The notes: a model not told the origin generated them from the sequence alone. 17,226 nucleotides of DNA from Pseudomonadota bacterium (GCA_016705325.1 JADIYJ010000032.1:1-17226); one strand, 5' to 3'; shown: positions 8,697 through 17,162, counted from the stretch's first letter. Program-made: numbers and translations.

Positions 8697-10220
8697 ATGG
8701 CCATGCAAGAAAGTTACATCGAACGCATCCTGAAGGCGCGCGTCTACGACGTCGCCATCGAATCCCCGCTCGAGCCGGCCCGCCGGCTGAGCCGGCGCCT
8801 CGGCAACGACGTGCTGTTCAAGCGTGAGGACCTGCAGCCGGTCTTCTCGTTCAAGCTGCGTGGCGCCTACAACAAGATCTCCGCGCTCGATGACGCCACC
8901 GCGGCGCGTGGCGTGATCTGTGCGTCGGCCGGCAACCACGCGCAGGGTGTCGCGCTCGCGGCACGACGCCGCGGCATCACGGCGGTGATCGTGATGCCGC
9001 GGACGACGCCGCACATCAAGGTGCAGGCAGTGCTCGACCTCGGCGGCGAAGTCGTGCTCGAGGGCGACGATTTCGATCATGCGTTCGAGCATGCGACGGG
9101 CGTGGCGCACGCGCGCGGGCTCACCTTCATCCACCCGTTCGATGACCCGGACGTGATCGCCGGCCAGGGCACCATCGGCATGGAAATCCTGCGGCAGTGT
9201 TCCTCGCCGCCGCACGCGATCTTCGTGCCGATCGGGGGCGGCGGACTGATCGCCGGTATCGCGACTTACGTGAAGTCGCTCTATCCGCAGGTGCGCATCG
9301 TCGGTGTCGAACCCGAGGACGCGGCGAGCATGCACGACTCGCTGCGTGCCGGTGAGCGCGTCACGCTCGACCGTGTCGGCATCTTCGCCGACGGCGTCGC
9401 CGTGCGGCGCGTCGGCGCGGAGACGTTCCGTCTCGCGCGCAAGTACGTCGACGAAGTGCTGCTGGTGAGCACTGATGAGATCTGCGCGGCTATCCAGGAC
9501 ATCTTCGAGGACAACCGCACGATCGCCGAACCCGCGGGCGCGCTCGCGGTCGCCGGCATCAAGCGCTACGTCGCGCGCGAACGATGCACGGGCCAGGCGT
9601 TCGTCGCGCTCAATTGCGGCGCCAACGTCAACTTCGACCGCCTGCGTCACATCGCCGAGCGGGCCGACATCGGCGCCCAGCGCGAAGCACTGCTGGCAGT
9701 GGAGATTCCCGAGGAACCCGGCAGCTTCCTGCGCTTCTGTCGTCTGCTCGGGCGCCGCAGCGTCACCGAGTTCAACTACCGCTACGACGACTCGCGTTCG
9801 GCCCGCATATTCGCTGGCATCTCGCTCGCCGAGGGCAAGCGCGAGAAGGAAGCGCTGCTGCAGCTCGTTGCCGACGCGGGTTACCGCGTCATCGACATGA
9901 GCGACGACGAAATGGCGAAGCTGCACGTGCGCTACATGGTGGGCGGCCACGCGCACGGGCTGCAGCACGAGCGCCTGTTCCGGTTCGAATTTCCGGAGCG
10001 CCCGGGGGCGCTGCTGCGTTTCCTGGAGGCCGTGGGCGCGCACTGGAACATCAGCCTGTTCCATTACCGCAATCACGGGTCCGACTACGGGCGTGTGCTC
10101 GCCGGTGTGCAGGTGGCGCCAGACGATGCCGGGCGGTTCGCCGAACATCTCGGTGACCTCGGGTACGTCTACACCGAAGAGACCGATAACCCTGCCTACC
10201 GCATGTTCCTGGGCGACTGA
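8697..10220 (+). CDS. ilvA: Threonine ammonia-lyase, biosynthetic (threonine dehydratase)
   Basis: PLP enzyme that deaminates L-threonine to 2-oxobutanoate, the first committed step to isoleucine. The catalytic domain comes first: the Schiff-base lysine is in FSFKLRGAYNK (Lys53 from this start), followed by ASAGNHAQGVA, the phosphate-binding loop IGGGGLIAG, FADGVAVRR, and EPAGALAVAG. NCGANVNFDRLRHIAERA leads into two ACT-like regulatory halves, EEPGSFLRFCRLLGRRSVTE and ERPGALLRFLEAVGAHWNIS. That two-ACT layout is the allosteric biosynthetic form, normally inhibited by isoleucine, not the short catabolic TdcB form. Length 507 compares with 514 in E. coli. ATG 8697 (MAMQESYIERIL) fits family N-termini; 8667 and 8703 are alternatives. 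It stands alone, away from other ilv genes, and stops six bases from the convergent amidotransferase stop. Confidence 0.97.
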   Translation: MAMQESYIERILKARVYDVAIESPLEPARRLSRRLGNDVLFKREDLQPVFSFKLRGAYNKISALDDATAARGVICASAGNHAQGVALAARRRGITAVIVMPRTTPHIKVQAVLDLGGEVVLEGDDFDHAFEHATGVAHARGLTFIHPFDDPDVIAGQGTIGMEILRQCSSPPHAIFVPIGGGGLIAGIATYVKSLYPQVRIVGVEPEDAASMHDSLRAGERVTLDRVGIFADGVAVRRVGAETFRLARKYVDEVLLVSTDEICAAIQDIFEDNRTIAEPAGALAVAGIKRYVARERCTGQAFVALNCGANVNFDRLRHIAERADIGAQREALLAVEIPEEPGSFLRFCRLLGRRSVTEFNYRYDDSRSARIFAGISLAEGKREKEALLQLVADAGYRVIDMSDDEMAKLHVRYMVGGHAHGLQHERLFRFEFPERPGALLRFLEAVGAHWNISLFHYRNHGSDYGRVLAGVQVAPDDAGRFAEHLGDLGYVYTEETDNPAYRMFLGD

Positions 10221-10226
10221 CCCGCG

Positions 10227-10974
10227 TCAGCGCGAGGGCAGGTGCGCGTAGCGTCGCGGTGAGAACAGCCGGATGAATTCGCCGAACACCCGCTCGCTCA
10301 GCGGTGTGGCAACGGGCAGGTGGCGTTGCGTGGCCGCCTGGATCCGCGCGATCCGCGCGGGACTCCAGTGCCGCTCGATTTCGCGGCGCCCCCTCGGCAG
10401 GTGCAGCCAGCGGCTGATCAGGGCGGCATCGGCTTCGAGGTGAAACTGCAGTCCCCATGCGTGATCGCCCAGTCGATAGGCCTGTTGCCGGCAGCTGCGG
10501 GTCCACGCGAGCGGCACGGCCTCCGGCGGCGGCTCGAACGCGTACGCGTGCCACTGGAAGACGTAGCGCGGCGTCTGCTCGAAATGGCGGAACAGCCGGT
10601 CGCCATGGGCCCGCGGACGGGTGTGCAGGCGGTACCAGCCAATTTCGGGAACGGCATTCGGCTGTACCCGTCCCCCCATCGCTGCCGCCAGCAGCTGGCC
10701 ACCGAGGCAGATGCCCAGCACGGGCTTCTGCGCGTTCACCGCCTCGCGGATGAGCTCGATTTCGGTCTTGAGGTGAGGGAACTGCTGCACCTGGTCGACA
10801 TTCATCGGTCCACCGAGCACGATGAGGCCGTCATACCGCCGAATGTCCGGCTGGGCCTGCGCTTCGCGGCCGAAATTCACGTAGCGGATGCGGATTCCCG
10901 ACGCACGCAGCAGCGGATCGAGGTGGCCGAGCGGTTCCGGAGGCGACGTGCTGGAAGACGAGCAGTTTCGACAT
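10227..10974 (-). CDS. Class I glutamine amidotransferase (GMP synthase-like GATase), one frameshift
   Basis: Stand-alone glutamine amidotransferase domain protein, which hydrolyses glutamine or a gamma-glutamyl amide. The catalytic triad is complete: Cys in PVLGICLGGQLLA (about residue 89) and His and Glu in GLQFHLEAD (about 178 and 180). The glycine-rich YDGLIVLGGPMNV segment precedes it. From ATG 10974 the start reads MSKLLVFQHVAS; one extra base near 10938-10942 then shifts the frame, after which EPLGHLDPLLRASGIRIRYV joins NFGREAQAQPDIRR. Rebuilt length is about 248 residues, normal for these GuaA-N-like proteins. Partner and substrate are unknown; relatives include gamma-glutamyl hydrolases such as PuuD-type enzymes, which would fit a PuuA-like ligase elsewhere in the window, but that link is speculative. 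Convergent with ilvA and divergent from the next hydrolase. Confidence 0.9.
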
Positions 10975-11128
10975 GTGCGGGCGCTTTCTTCGAGGGCCTG
11001 GCGAACCGGGCTGCAGTGACCATTCTGGCGTCAATGCGGCGGAGCGCTCAATGCCGGCTGTGACGCAGCCTCGAACGGCCGGCCGAAGGTCGGACGACTG
11101 CCGCAGGGTTGATGCAGTATGAGCGCAC

Positions 11129-12019
11129 ATGAGCGCTCACTACCTGCCTCGCCGACTGCCTGAATCGCTGCAGCGTGACATCCGCGGCCTGCGGCATCAC
11201 TTCACCCGCTGGGCGGGAACCCGGGCCGATGCGCCGCCGCTCGTGCTGCTGCACGGTTTCATGGATTGCGGCGTGACGTTCCAGTTCGTCGCCGACTCCA
11301 TCGCGCCGTCACGGAGCCTGATCGCACCGGACTGGCGCGGCTTTGGCCGCTCCGGCTGGAACCCCCAGGGCTACTGGTTCCCCGATTACTTCGCGGATCT
11401 CGACGCAATGCTCGAGTGGCTCGCGCCCGCAACGCCGGTCGATCTCGTTGGCCACAGCATGGGTGGCAACGTCGCGATGATCTATGCGGGACTCAGGCCT
11501 GAGCGCGTGCGTCGGCTGGTGACGCTCGAAGGCTTCGGCCTGCCCGGCGCACCGCCGGAACTCGCACCCGGCCGCTACCGCGACTGGCTCGACCAATGGC
11601 GCGATCCGGAGCCCGCAACAGTCTTTGCGAGCGTCGACGTGTTTGCGGGCGTGCTGCGCAAACGCAATCCGCGCCTGTCGGCCGCGCGCGCCGATTTCGT
11701 CGCGCGTGCCTGGAGCGAACCGCTGCCCGACGGCCGCGTCCGTCCCTGCTTCGATCCGGCGCACAAGCGCGTCAATCCCATCCTGTACCGGCGCGCGGAG
11801 GTCGAAGCCTGCTGGGCCGAGGTGCGTGCGCCACTGCTGTATGTCGCGGGCGAGGAGTCGGATTTCCTCGCCCGCTTGCAGGGCGCGGGCGCTCCGGAGC
11901 AGGTGCGCCGGCTGGTGCCGCAACTGGAGCCACGGATCGTCGCTGCCGCGGGCCACATGGTGCATCACGACCAGCCCGCGGAGGTTGCGCAGCTCGTCCA
12001 GGAATTCCTCGGCCGCTAG
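11129..12019 (+). CDS. Alpha/beta hydrolase, intact
   Basis: Serine hydrolase of the alpha/beta fold with 296 residues and an unbroken frame. The oxyanion segment is LVLLHGFMDCGVTF (residues 38-51). APDWRGFGRSGW precedes the nucleophile elbow VDLVGHSMGGNVAMIYAG, with Ser110 as nucleophile. APLLYVAGEESDFL (about 234-247) would supply the acid, and AAAGHMVHHDQP holds the catalytic His276. The cap region (about 140-225) carries no motif I recognise, so the ester or other substrate is open. Two ATGs ten bases apart (11119 and 11129) sit in a small direct repeat; only 11129 is in frame. No strong ribosome site is seen. It is divergent from the amidotransferase across 154 bases and is followed after 18 bases by the yjdF-like gene, which seems to have its own promoter. 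Confidence 0.93.
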   Translation: MSAHYLPRRLPESLQRDIRGLRHHFTRWAGTRADAPPLVLLHGFMDCGVTFQFVADSIAPSRSLIAPDWRGFGRSGWNPQGYWFPDYFADLDAMLEWLAPATPVDLVGHSMGGNVAMIYAGLRPERVRRLVTLEGFGLPGAPPELAPGRYRDWLDQWRDPEPATVFASVDVFAGVLRKRNPRLSAARADFVARAWSEPLPDGRVRPCFDPAHKRVNPILYRRAEVEACWAEVRAPLLYVAGEESDFLARLQGAGAPEQVRRLVPQLEPRIVAAAGHMVHHDQPAEVAQLVQEFLGR

Positions 12020-12024
12020 GCTCC

Positions 12025-12030
12025 TATAAT
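12025..12030 (+). promoter_or_regulatory. Candidate -10 element (TATAAT) of the yjdF-like gene, leaderless layout
   Basis: A perfect TATAAT lies only seven bases before the ATG of the yjdF-like gene (12038). Transcription starting six to eight bases after it would begin at or next to the ATG, giving a leaderless or nearly leaderless mRNA. No good -35 hexamer is visible (GAATTC at the 17-bp spacing) and no ribosome site fits in the gap. Confidence 0.5.
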
Positions 12031-12037
12031 CGGCACC

Positions 12038-12709
12038 ATGAACGACACGAAGGCCAGCCTGCGACTGCCCCTGTTCCTCGCCGTCGTCGTGTTGCTCGGA
12101 CTCGTGTGGTCCGGCATCGGACCGTACGACCGGCTGACGTGGTTTCTCGAGGTCGTCCCGGTGCTGGTCGCCGTGCCGCTGCTGGTGTGGACGGCACGCA
12201 GTTTTCCGCTGACGCCGCTCGCTTACGTGCTGATCGCCGGGCACGCGCTGATCCTCATGTATGGCGGTCACTACACGTATGCCCTGACGCCGTTCGGCGA
12301 CTGGTTGCAGGACGTGTTCGGCTTCACGCGCAATCACTACGATCGCATCGGTCACCTGATGCAGGGCTTCGGGCCCGCGATCATCGCGCGCGAGTTGCTG
12401 CTGCGCACGTCGCCGTTGCGACCGGGCAAGTGGCTGTTTGCGCTGGTCACGCTCAGCATTCTCGGTATCAGCGCCTGTTACGAGTTCACCGAGTGGTGGG
12501 CTGCAATCGCCGGCGGCGACGCGGCAGGCGCGTTCCTCGGCACGCAGGGCGACGTCTGGGATACGCAGTGGGACATGTTCCTGGCCGGCTGTGGCGCCAT
12601 CGTCGCGCAGGTGTTGCTGTCTCGAGGTCACGACCGGCAGCTGCTGCGGCTGCAGCCATCCCTGCGATACAAGTGGGAGCCAGCCCCGGAGCGCGCGGGA
12701 GGAACGTGA
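12038..12709 (+). CDS. yjdF: DUF2238 inner-membrane protein (YjdF-like)
   Basis: Multi-pass inner-membrane protein of 223 residues in the DUF2238/YjdF family; the biochemical role is unknown. Visible family segments are GPYDRLTWFLEVVPVLVA, then YVLIAGHALILMYGGHYTYA, PFGDWLQDVFGFTRNHYDR, IGHLMQGFGPAIIARELLLR, ISACYEFTEWWAAIAGG and the polar DVWDTQWDMFLAGCGAIVAQ. The conserved His, Asp and Glu residues (GGHYTYA, RNHYDRIGHLMQGF, YEFTEWW) sit in or beside membrane segments. The frame is intact and the length is normal. It starts close behind a TATAAT with no evident ribosome site. Its TGA (12707-12709) is one base before the next ATG, and a good ribosome site for that next gene lies inside its last codons, so the two are co-translated. 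Confidence 0.93.
   Translation: MNDTKASLRLPLFLAVVVLLGLVWSGIGPYDRLTWFLEVVPVLVAVPLLVWTARSFPLTPLAYVLIAGHALILMYGGHYTYALTPFGDWLQDVFGFTRNHYDRIGHLMQGFGPAIIARELLLRTSPLRPGKWLFALVTLSILGISACYEFTEWWAAIAGGDAAGAFLGTQGDVWDTQWDMFLAGCGAIVAQVLLSRGHDRQLLRLQPSLRYKWEPAPERAGGT
12697..12703 (+). promoter_or_regulatory. Ribosome binding site of the small pore-like protein
   Basis: GGGAGGA lies seven bases before ATG 12711, within the last codons of the yjdF-like gene. It is the best ribosome site in this part of the window and fixes the start of the downstream gene. Confidence 0.75.
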
Positions 12710-12710
12710 C

Positions 12711-13055
12711 ATGTACGAATCCAGGCACCAGTCGCTGCTGACGCGACAGCGCTTCCTGCGGCGCATGGCGCATCATTTCGGCCTCGCCGCTGGCGTTCTC
12801 GCCGTGTCCATTGCCGGCGGCATGCTGGTTACCGTGTCTTCGAGGGCCTGCCCTGGATCGACGGCTTCCTGAATGCAGCGATGCTGCTCGGCGGCATGGG
12901 TCTGGTGAACCTGCCGCCTGACGCTGGCGGGAAAACTGTTCGCCGGCCTATACGCGCTCTACGCCGGGCTGGTTTTCATCGTGACCGCCGCGCTCGTCAT
13001 CACGCCGGTCCTGCACCGGGCGCTGCATCGCTTTCATCTGAACGAGAAGGCTTGA
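12711..13055 (+). pseudogene. Small two-helix membrane protein resembling a K+-channel pore domain, two frameshifts
   Basis: About 114 residues when rebuilt across two frame changes (near 12835 and 12915). It starts MYESRHQSLLTRQRFLRRMA, a basic cytoplasmic tail. Helix 1 is FGLAAGVLAVSIAGGML, then VFEGLPWIDGFLNAAMLLGG reads as a re-entrant pore helix. The loop MGLVN is followed by LTLAGKLFAGLYALYAGLVF and IVTAALVITPVL as helix 2, and the end is HRALHRFHLNEKA before TGA 13053-13055. The layout helix, pore helix, loop, GKLFAxxYALxxGxxF matches the two-helix ion-channel fold (Ion_trans_2), but the TVGYG filter is replaced by GGMGLV. Potassium selectivity should not be assumed. It follows the yjdF-like gene by one base with a strong ribosome site. 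The breaks look like sequence errors because both helices continue in other frames. Confidence 0.68.
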
Positions 13056-13081
13056 GGCTCAGCCGTCCATGAGCGGCAAAG

Positions 13082-14641
13082 TCAGTGAATCGGTTCATCG
13101 AACATCAGCGCACGCACCAGCCGGCACCGGCGGTGAGCCATACGACAGCGCCTGGTCGTGGTAGGCCTTGAGGTCGAATTTCGCGCCCTGGCGACGCTCC
13201 GCCTCGGCGCGCATGTCCGAGTGCTCCTGGTAACCCACGAAATACGTCGATAGCTGCGCGACCGCCCAGCCTTCGACGAAGGGACCCGAGCTGAGCATCG
13301 CGCGCAGGGTCGAGGGATAGCGGTTGGAATGCGCGATCTGCAGGTAGTGGCCCGGCATCGCTTCGTGAATCGTCAGGTTCGCGATCGAGCGCGTGTTGTA
13401 CTCGCTCAGGAATGAGCCGACCTGCGCTTCGGTCCAGTCGGCAGGAATCGGCGACACCGCATAGAACGTGCGCTGGCCTTTGTCGAGCGGGCCGGGTGAG
13501 TCGCAGTACGCAACCGCGACGCCGCGCTGGAACCGGGCATCAGGATGATTTCGAGCGGTTCGTCGGGTACCGTCACGAAGCTTTCGCGCGGACGAACTCG
13601 GTCGTCTCGCGCAGTTTCTCGCGCGCGAAGTCCACGACACGTCGCGCGGCGTCCGCTCGGCACCTGCGATGTCGAGCGCGGCCCGGATGGCGGCCTGCTG
13701 CTCGGCGGCCGTCGGCTCGGCTGGTGTCGGGGGCAGGTCGGCGCGGCCAGCCAGCACCTTGCGTGACACTTCCGTGCATCCTCGCGCGCGTGACAACGGC
13801 CTCGCTTGCGGCGCGACGCCGGATCCGGCCCGGTCGAGGGCGACATCAGCGCGAAATGGAGCTTCGTCGTACAGGTCGCGGCCGATGCGGAAATCGCCCC
13901 AGCCTGCGGCAGCAACCGCTTTCGAGCCATTCCCGGTGGGTTTTCACGGCGGCACGGGCGTTCACGATCGCCTGCTCCAGGCGCTCCGCGATCCGCAGCG
14001 GGCAGCCGCGCGACGCCCGGCACCACGAGTTCGTCCACCAGGCTCAGCACACCCGGGTTCTGCTTGATCGCCGTTTCGGCGTGGATCGCAGGCACGCGCG
14101 CAGGCACGATGTTGGCGCGCATCTGTTCGAGCAGGTCGGGCAGCTGCCCGAGCCGGCTCGTCACCGAGCGCAGGCGTTCGGGCAACGGCGCGAACTCGCG
14201 CGCCAGCAGTCCGTACAGCGACCGTCCGGCCAGCTGCGTATAGACGAGCGGGTCCCACGACCAGTCGCGGTAACTTTCCTCGGACCAGATCGAGTAGCGC
14301 AGCTGGTTGTCGAGCATCGCCGCGTCGACCTGGTTCGCACGCGAGAGCCTGGAACGATCGATCGCCTGTAGTTCGCCGAGCACCCCCTTGGTCCACGCCA
14401 GCGGCACGGCCGGAGGCGCTGAGGTCGTCGAGCTCGCGGTCAAATCGGTGATCGCCGAGCTGCGTCGCCGACACCGGCGAATAGCGGCCGAATCTCGTCG
14501 ACGAAGCGCTTGCCGAGGGCGTCAAAGCGCGCGTCCGCACTGGCGCTGGCGGAAGCGGAAGGCTATGGGCCGCAGCGCGACGCACAGCGCCAGCAGCAGC
14601 AGCGCGCAAGACCAGCGGACGAAGACGTGGGCTCGGCACAT
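13082..14641 (-). pseudogene. DUF885 family secreted protein (putative metallopeptidase-like), heavily frameshifted
   Basis: Exported protein of the DUF885 family, whose members carry an HExxxGH-like motif and are thought to be peptidase-like. The start at 14641 gives MCRAHVFVRWSCALLLLALC, a signal peptide, with GGGAGAAG nine bases upstream on the minus strand. Readable blocks include RFDRELDDLSA, then PPAVPLAWTKGVLGELQAID and LDNQLRYSIWSEESYRDWSW. Next come YTQLAGRSLYGLLAREFAPL, then FYAVSPIPADWTEAQVGSFL and the core motif HEAMPGHYLQIAHSN (motif at 13338-13367), VEGWAV and YFVGYQEHSDMRAEAERRQG. The true end is probably LMFDEPIH with stop 13084-13082. Frames switch many times. A block normally found between VEGWAV and AQLSTYFVGY (near 13260) is absent. 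Convergent with the pore-like gene, divergent from the MFS gene. Confidence 0.82.
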
Positions 14642-14792
14642 CGATGACTTCTCCCGGGGGATGGCATGCGGGCCGGTCCTGGCGACGGGCACGCGTGAGG
14701 GTGGCAGGTGCGCAATTGTCACTTGAATCCACGTGCCGATGCTACTGGCTGGCCGCGCGCCGAGCTGGCATCGGCTATCCTGCCGCGCACCG
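14642..14792. promoter_or_regulatory. Divergent control region between DUF885 and MFS genes, with an inverted repeat
   Basis: These 151 bases must hold both promoters. A minus-strand ribosome site (GGGAGAAG, 14655-14648) serves the DUF885 gene. An inverted repeat with perfect 8-bp arms, GCCGATGC (14735-14742) and GCATCGGC (14768-14775), lies directly before a -10-like TATCCT (14776-14781) that is 11 bases from the MFS ATG. No -35 element is evident. Confidence 0.35.
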
Positions 14793-16052
14793 ATGAACCG
14801 CCAGTTTTCACGCCATCGCGCTTGCGGCCGCGCATGAGAACGAGCGTCGTGCGCTGCTGCGCAACGCGGATTTCACGCGCTACATCTCGCGCGCTTCCTC
14901 GGCTCGCTGGCCGTGCAGATGCCGACCGTGGCTGTCGGCTGGCAGGCATACGAAATCACGCGCAGGCCGCTCGATCTCGGCCTGATCGGTTTGTCGCAGT
15001 TCCGGCCGTTCGTGCTGCTGATCCTGCCGGCAGGCACTACGCGGACACCCGTGACCGTCGCCGCATCATCGCCGGCTGCTACGCGCTGTTGCTTGCTCTG
15101 CGCGCTGCTGCTGCTCGCGTTCTCGTGGCATCGCCTCGGCGCAGCGCATGGGCCCGTGTTCGATCATGACGCTGTTCGGCGTCGCCCGCGCCTTCGCCAT
15201 GCCGGCGAGCCAGGCCCTGCTGCCGAACCGGGTGGATCGTGAGCATTTCGGCACCGCGATCGCCTTCAATTCCTCGCTGTGGCAGGTCTCGACGATCGCG
15301 GCCCCGCGCTCGGTGGCCTGTTGTACTGCGGCGCGACTGCCGGATACGCAACCGTGGCGACCCCGCTCGCGGTGTCGCTGGTGATGCTCGCCATGCTGCG
15401 TCGGGGCGGGACGCGAGCGGGCCGCCAGCACGGCGCCGCTCGATCGCCACGCGCTGCTCGAAGGGCTGCGGTTCGTGCGTGGGCGGCGTCCCGGTGCTGG
15501 GAGCGATTTCGCTTGACCTGTTCGCGGTGCTGTTCGGCGGTGCGACGGCGCTGTTGCCGGTGTATGCCGCCGACGTGCTGCACGTCGGTCCGAGCGGGCT
15601 CGGCTGGCTGCGTGCGGCTCCGGGTGTCGGGGCGGCGCTGATGGGGTCGCTCGGCGTGCTGCCCGTGACCCGGCGTGTCGGCCACTGGATGCCTGGCGGC
15701 GTGATCGTCTTCGGCTTCGCCACGCTTGTGTTCGGCGTATCGACGAGCTCTGATTTCGCTCGCCGCACTCACCGTGCTCGGCGCCGGCGACATGGTGAGC
15801 GTCTACATCCGCCACTTGCTGGTGCAGCTGCAGACGCCCGACGACATCCGGGGCCGTGTCAGCGCGGTGAATGCGGTGTTCATCGGTGCCTCGAACGAAC
15901 TCGGTGAATTCGAGTCCGGATTCGTAGCCGCGTGGGTCGGCGCGATCCCGGCGGTGGTCATCGGCGGCGGCGCGACGCTGTTCGTTGCGCTGGCGTGGAC
16001 GCGCTTGTTCCCCGAGCAGCGCATGAACCGGTTTCCAGACCAAGAAGAGTGA
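14793..16052 (+). pseudogene. MFS transporter (EntS-like exporter group), frameshifted
   Basis: Major facilitator superfamily exporter, about 420 residues when rebuilt. The start MNRQFSRHR at ATG 14793 is followed by ALLRNADFTRYISARFLGSL, then VGWQAYEITRRPLDLGLIGL as the start of the helical bundle. The conserved loop 2-3 motif reads GHYADTRDRRR. Then come MTLFGVARAFAMPASQALLP, AIAFNSSLWQVSTIAG, SLDLFAVLFGGATALLPVYA, AGDMVSVYIRHLLVQLQTPD and the loop DIRGRVSAVNAVFIGASNEL. The final helix AVVIGGGATLFVALAWTRLF precedes the end NRFPDQEE. These last blocks resemble the EntS/DUF894 branch, which exports siderophores or small molecules; the substrate here is unknown. Frames change repeatedly before about 15480 and again near 15750, without loss of similarity, so error is likely. 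A radical SAM gene starts 33 bases downstream. Confidence 0.85.
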
Positions 16053-16085
16053 CAACCGTGATATGGATAAAGGTAGTCTCGACGA

Positions 16086-17162
16086 ATGGGCGCGCAGACC
16101 GGCGCAGGTGGAGAAAGCCGCGGTGCGGTCACCAACCCGACCGGTCGCCTGAATCGGCCACGCTGACGCCGAGGATGACGGCTGGGGCAGCCTGACGAGC
16201 CGCTGCAGAACCCGGCGACGACGCGCTGACGCCCGAGTTTCCCAGGCACGCGATCACCACCAATCGTTCGCCGGACGTCTTTCGAGCAGTCGCTCAACCC
16301 GTACCAGGGGTGTGAAACGGTGGCTGGCGCATCTGCTTCGCACGGCCCGGCGACGCCTACCTCAATCTCAGTCCAGACTCCGACTTCGAGACGCGCATCT
16401 TCCACAAGCCCGGTCTTGCGGCACTGCTGCAGCGGGAAATTCCGTCGCCGCGATACGTCTGCAAGTTGCTGCATCGGCAAGGCAACACCGATCCCTCCCA
16501 GCCGGTCGACAGCCCGCGGCTTGTCAACGCGCGGTGCTCGAGTTGCTGCCATGGAAGACGGCATCCGCTGTCGATCATCACCAAGGGCGAAAGGATCCGG
16601 CGCGACCTCGACCTGCCGCAGGCGCTGGCCGAGTGACGGCTTGTCTCGGTTCTTCACTCAGCGTCACGAGCCTCGACGAGAAACTCAAACGGACGCTGAA
16701 CCGCGCGCCGCTCGCCATTAGCAGGCGCGTTTGCGTGTCGTCAGGAACTCACGTCGGCCGGCGTACCTGTCGGGGTGATGGTGGCCCCGTCATACTCGGC
16801 CCTGACGGACCACGAGAGGTCGAGCACGTACCGAGGCCGCGGCTGCGGACGGTGCCTCGGCGTGCGGCGCGGTTCCTGATGTTGCGACTGCCGCACGAGG
16901 TCGCGGCGCTGGACGCAGTGGCTGCGCGTGCATTACCCCCGCGCGCGCCGATCGCGTGCTGAACCACGTGGCGCGATGCGGGCGGCCGTCTCAACGATCC
17001 CCGCTTCGGCAAGCGCATGCGTGGCGAAGGTGCCTATGCGGCGATGGTCGGGGCCCGGTTCGCAGCGCTCGCCGGCGCCTCGGGCTCAACAGGGGCCGCA
17101 CCGCAGCTCGATGGATAAAGTTCGAGCGCGAACCCGACGCACCGCGGCAGGTGACTATCTGA
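16086..17162 (+). pseudogene. PA0069-family radical SAM protein, heavily frameshifted
   Basis: Radical SAM protein, about 358 residues when rebuilt. The start at ATG 16086 reads ESRGAVTNPTGRLNRP, the family's usual N-terminus. Then come PEFPRHAITTNRSPDV, then SFEQSLNPYQGCE, the beginning of the CxxxCxxC iron-sulphur site, and CFARPGDAYLNLSPDSDFET with RIFHKPGLAALLQREI. Further blocks are GNTDPSQPVD, HPLSIITKGERI, ELTSAGVPVGVMV, LTDHE, LMLRLPHEVAAL, LNDPRFGKRMRGEGAYAAMV and RRLGLNRGRTA, with stop 17160-17162. The first and third cluster cysteines are readable (16311-16313 and 16334-16336); the middle one is obscured by a frame change. Members of this family remain without an assigned reaction. 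At least seven frame switches preserve similarity on both sides, pointing to sequence errors. It follows the MFS gene closely and could share its transcript. Confidence 0.85.

Noticed and set aside
8670..10148. Long minus-strand open frame opposite ilvA (492 codons)
   Set aside because: The sense strand encodes an unmistakable full-length IlvA. The antisense frame shows no domain and is explained by GC-rich third positions.
10221..10226. Bidirectional terminator between ilvA and the amidotransferase
   Set aside because: Only six bases separate the two stop codons, and I saw no clear hairpin with a T-run around the junction.
11119..11128. Upstream ATG (11119) as the hydrolase start
   Set aside because: It is out of frame with the hydrolase. 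It forms a small direct repeat with the real start at 11129.
11309..12766. Minus-strand open frame of 485 codons across the hydrolase and yjdF-like genes
   Set aside because: It spans two conserved genes on the other strand and has only low-complexity Arg/Ala/His-rich composition.
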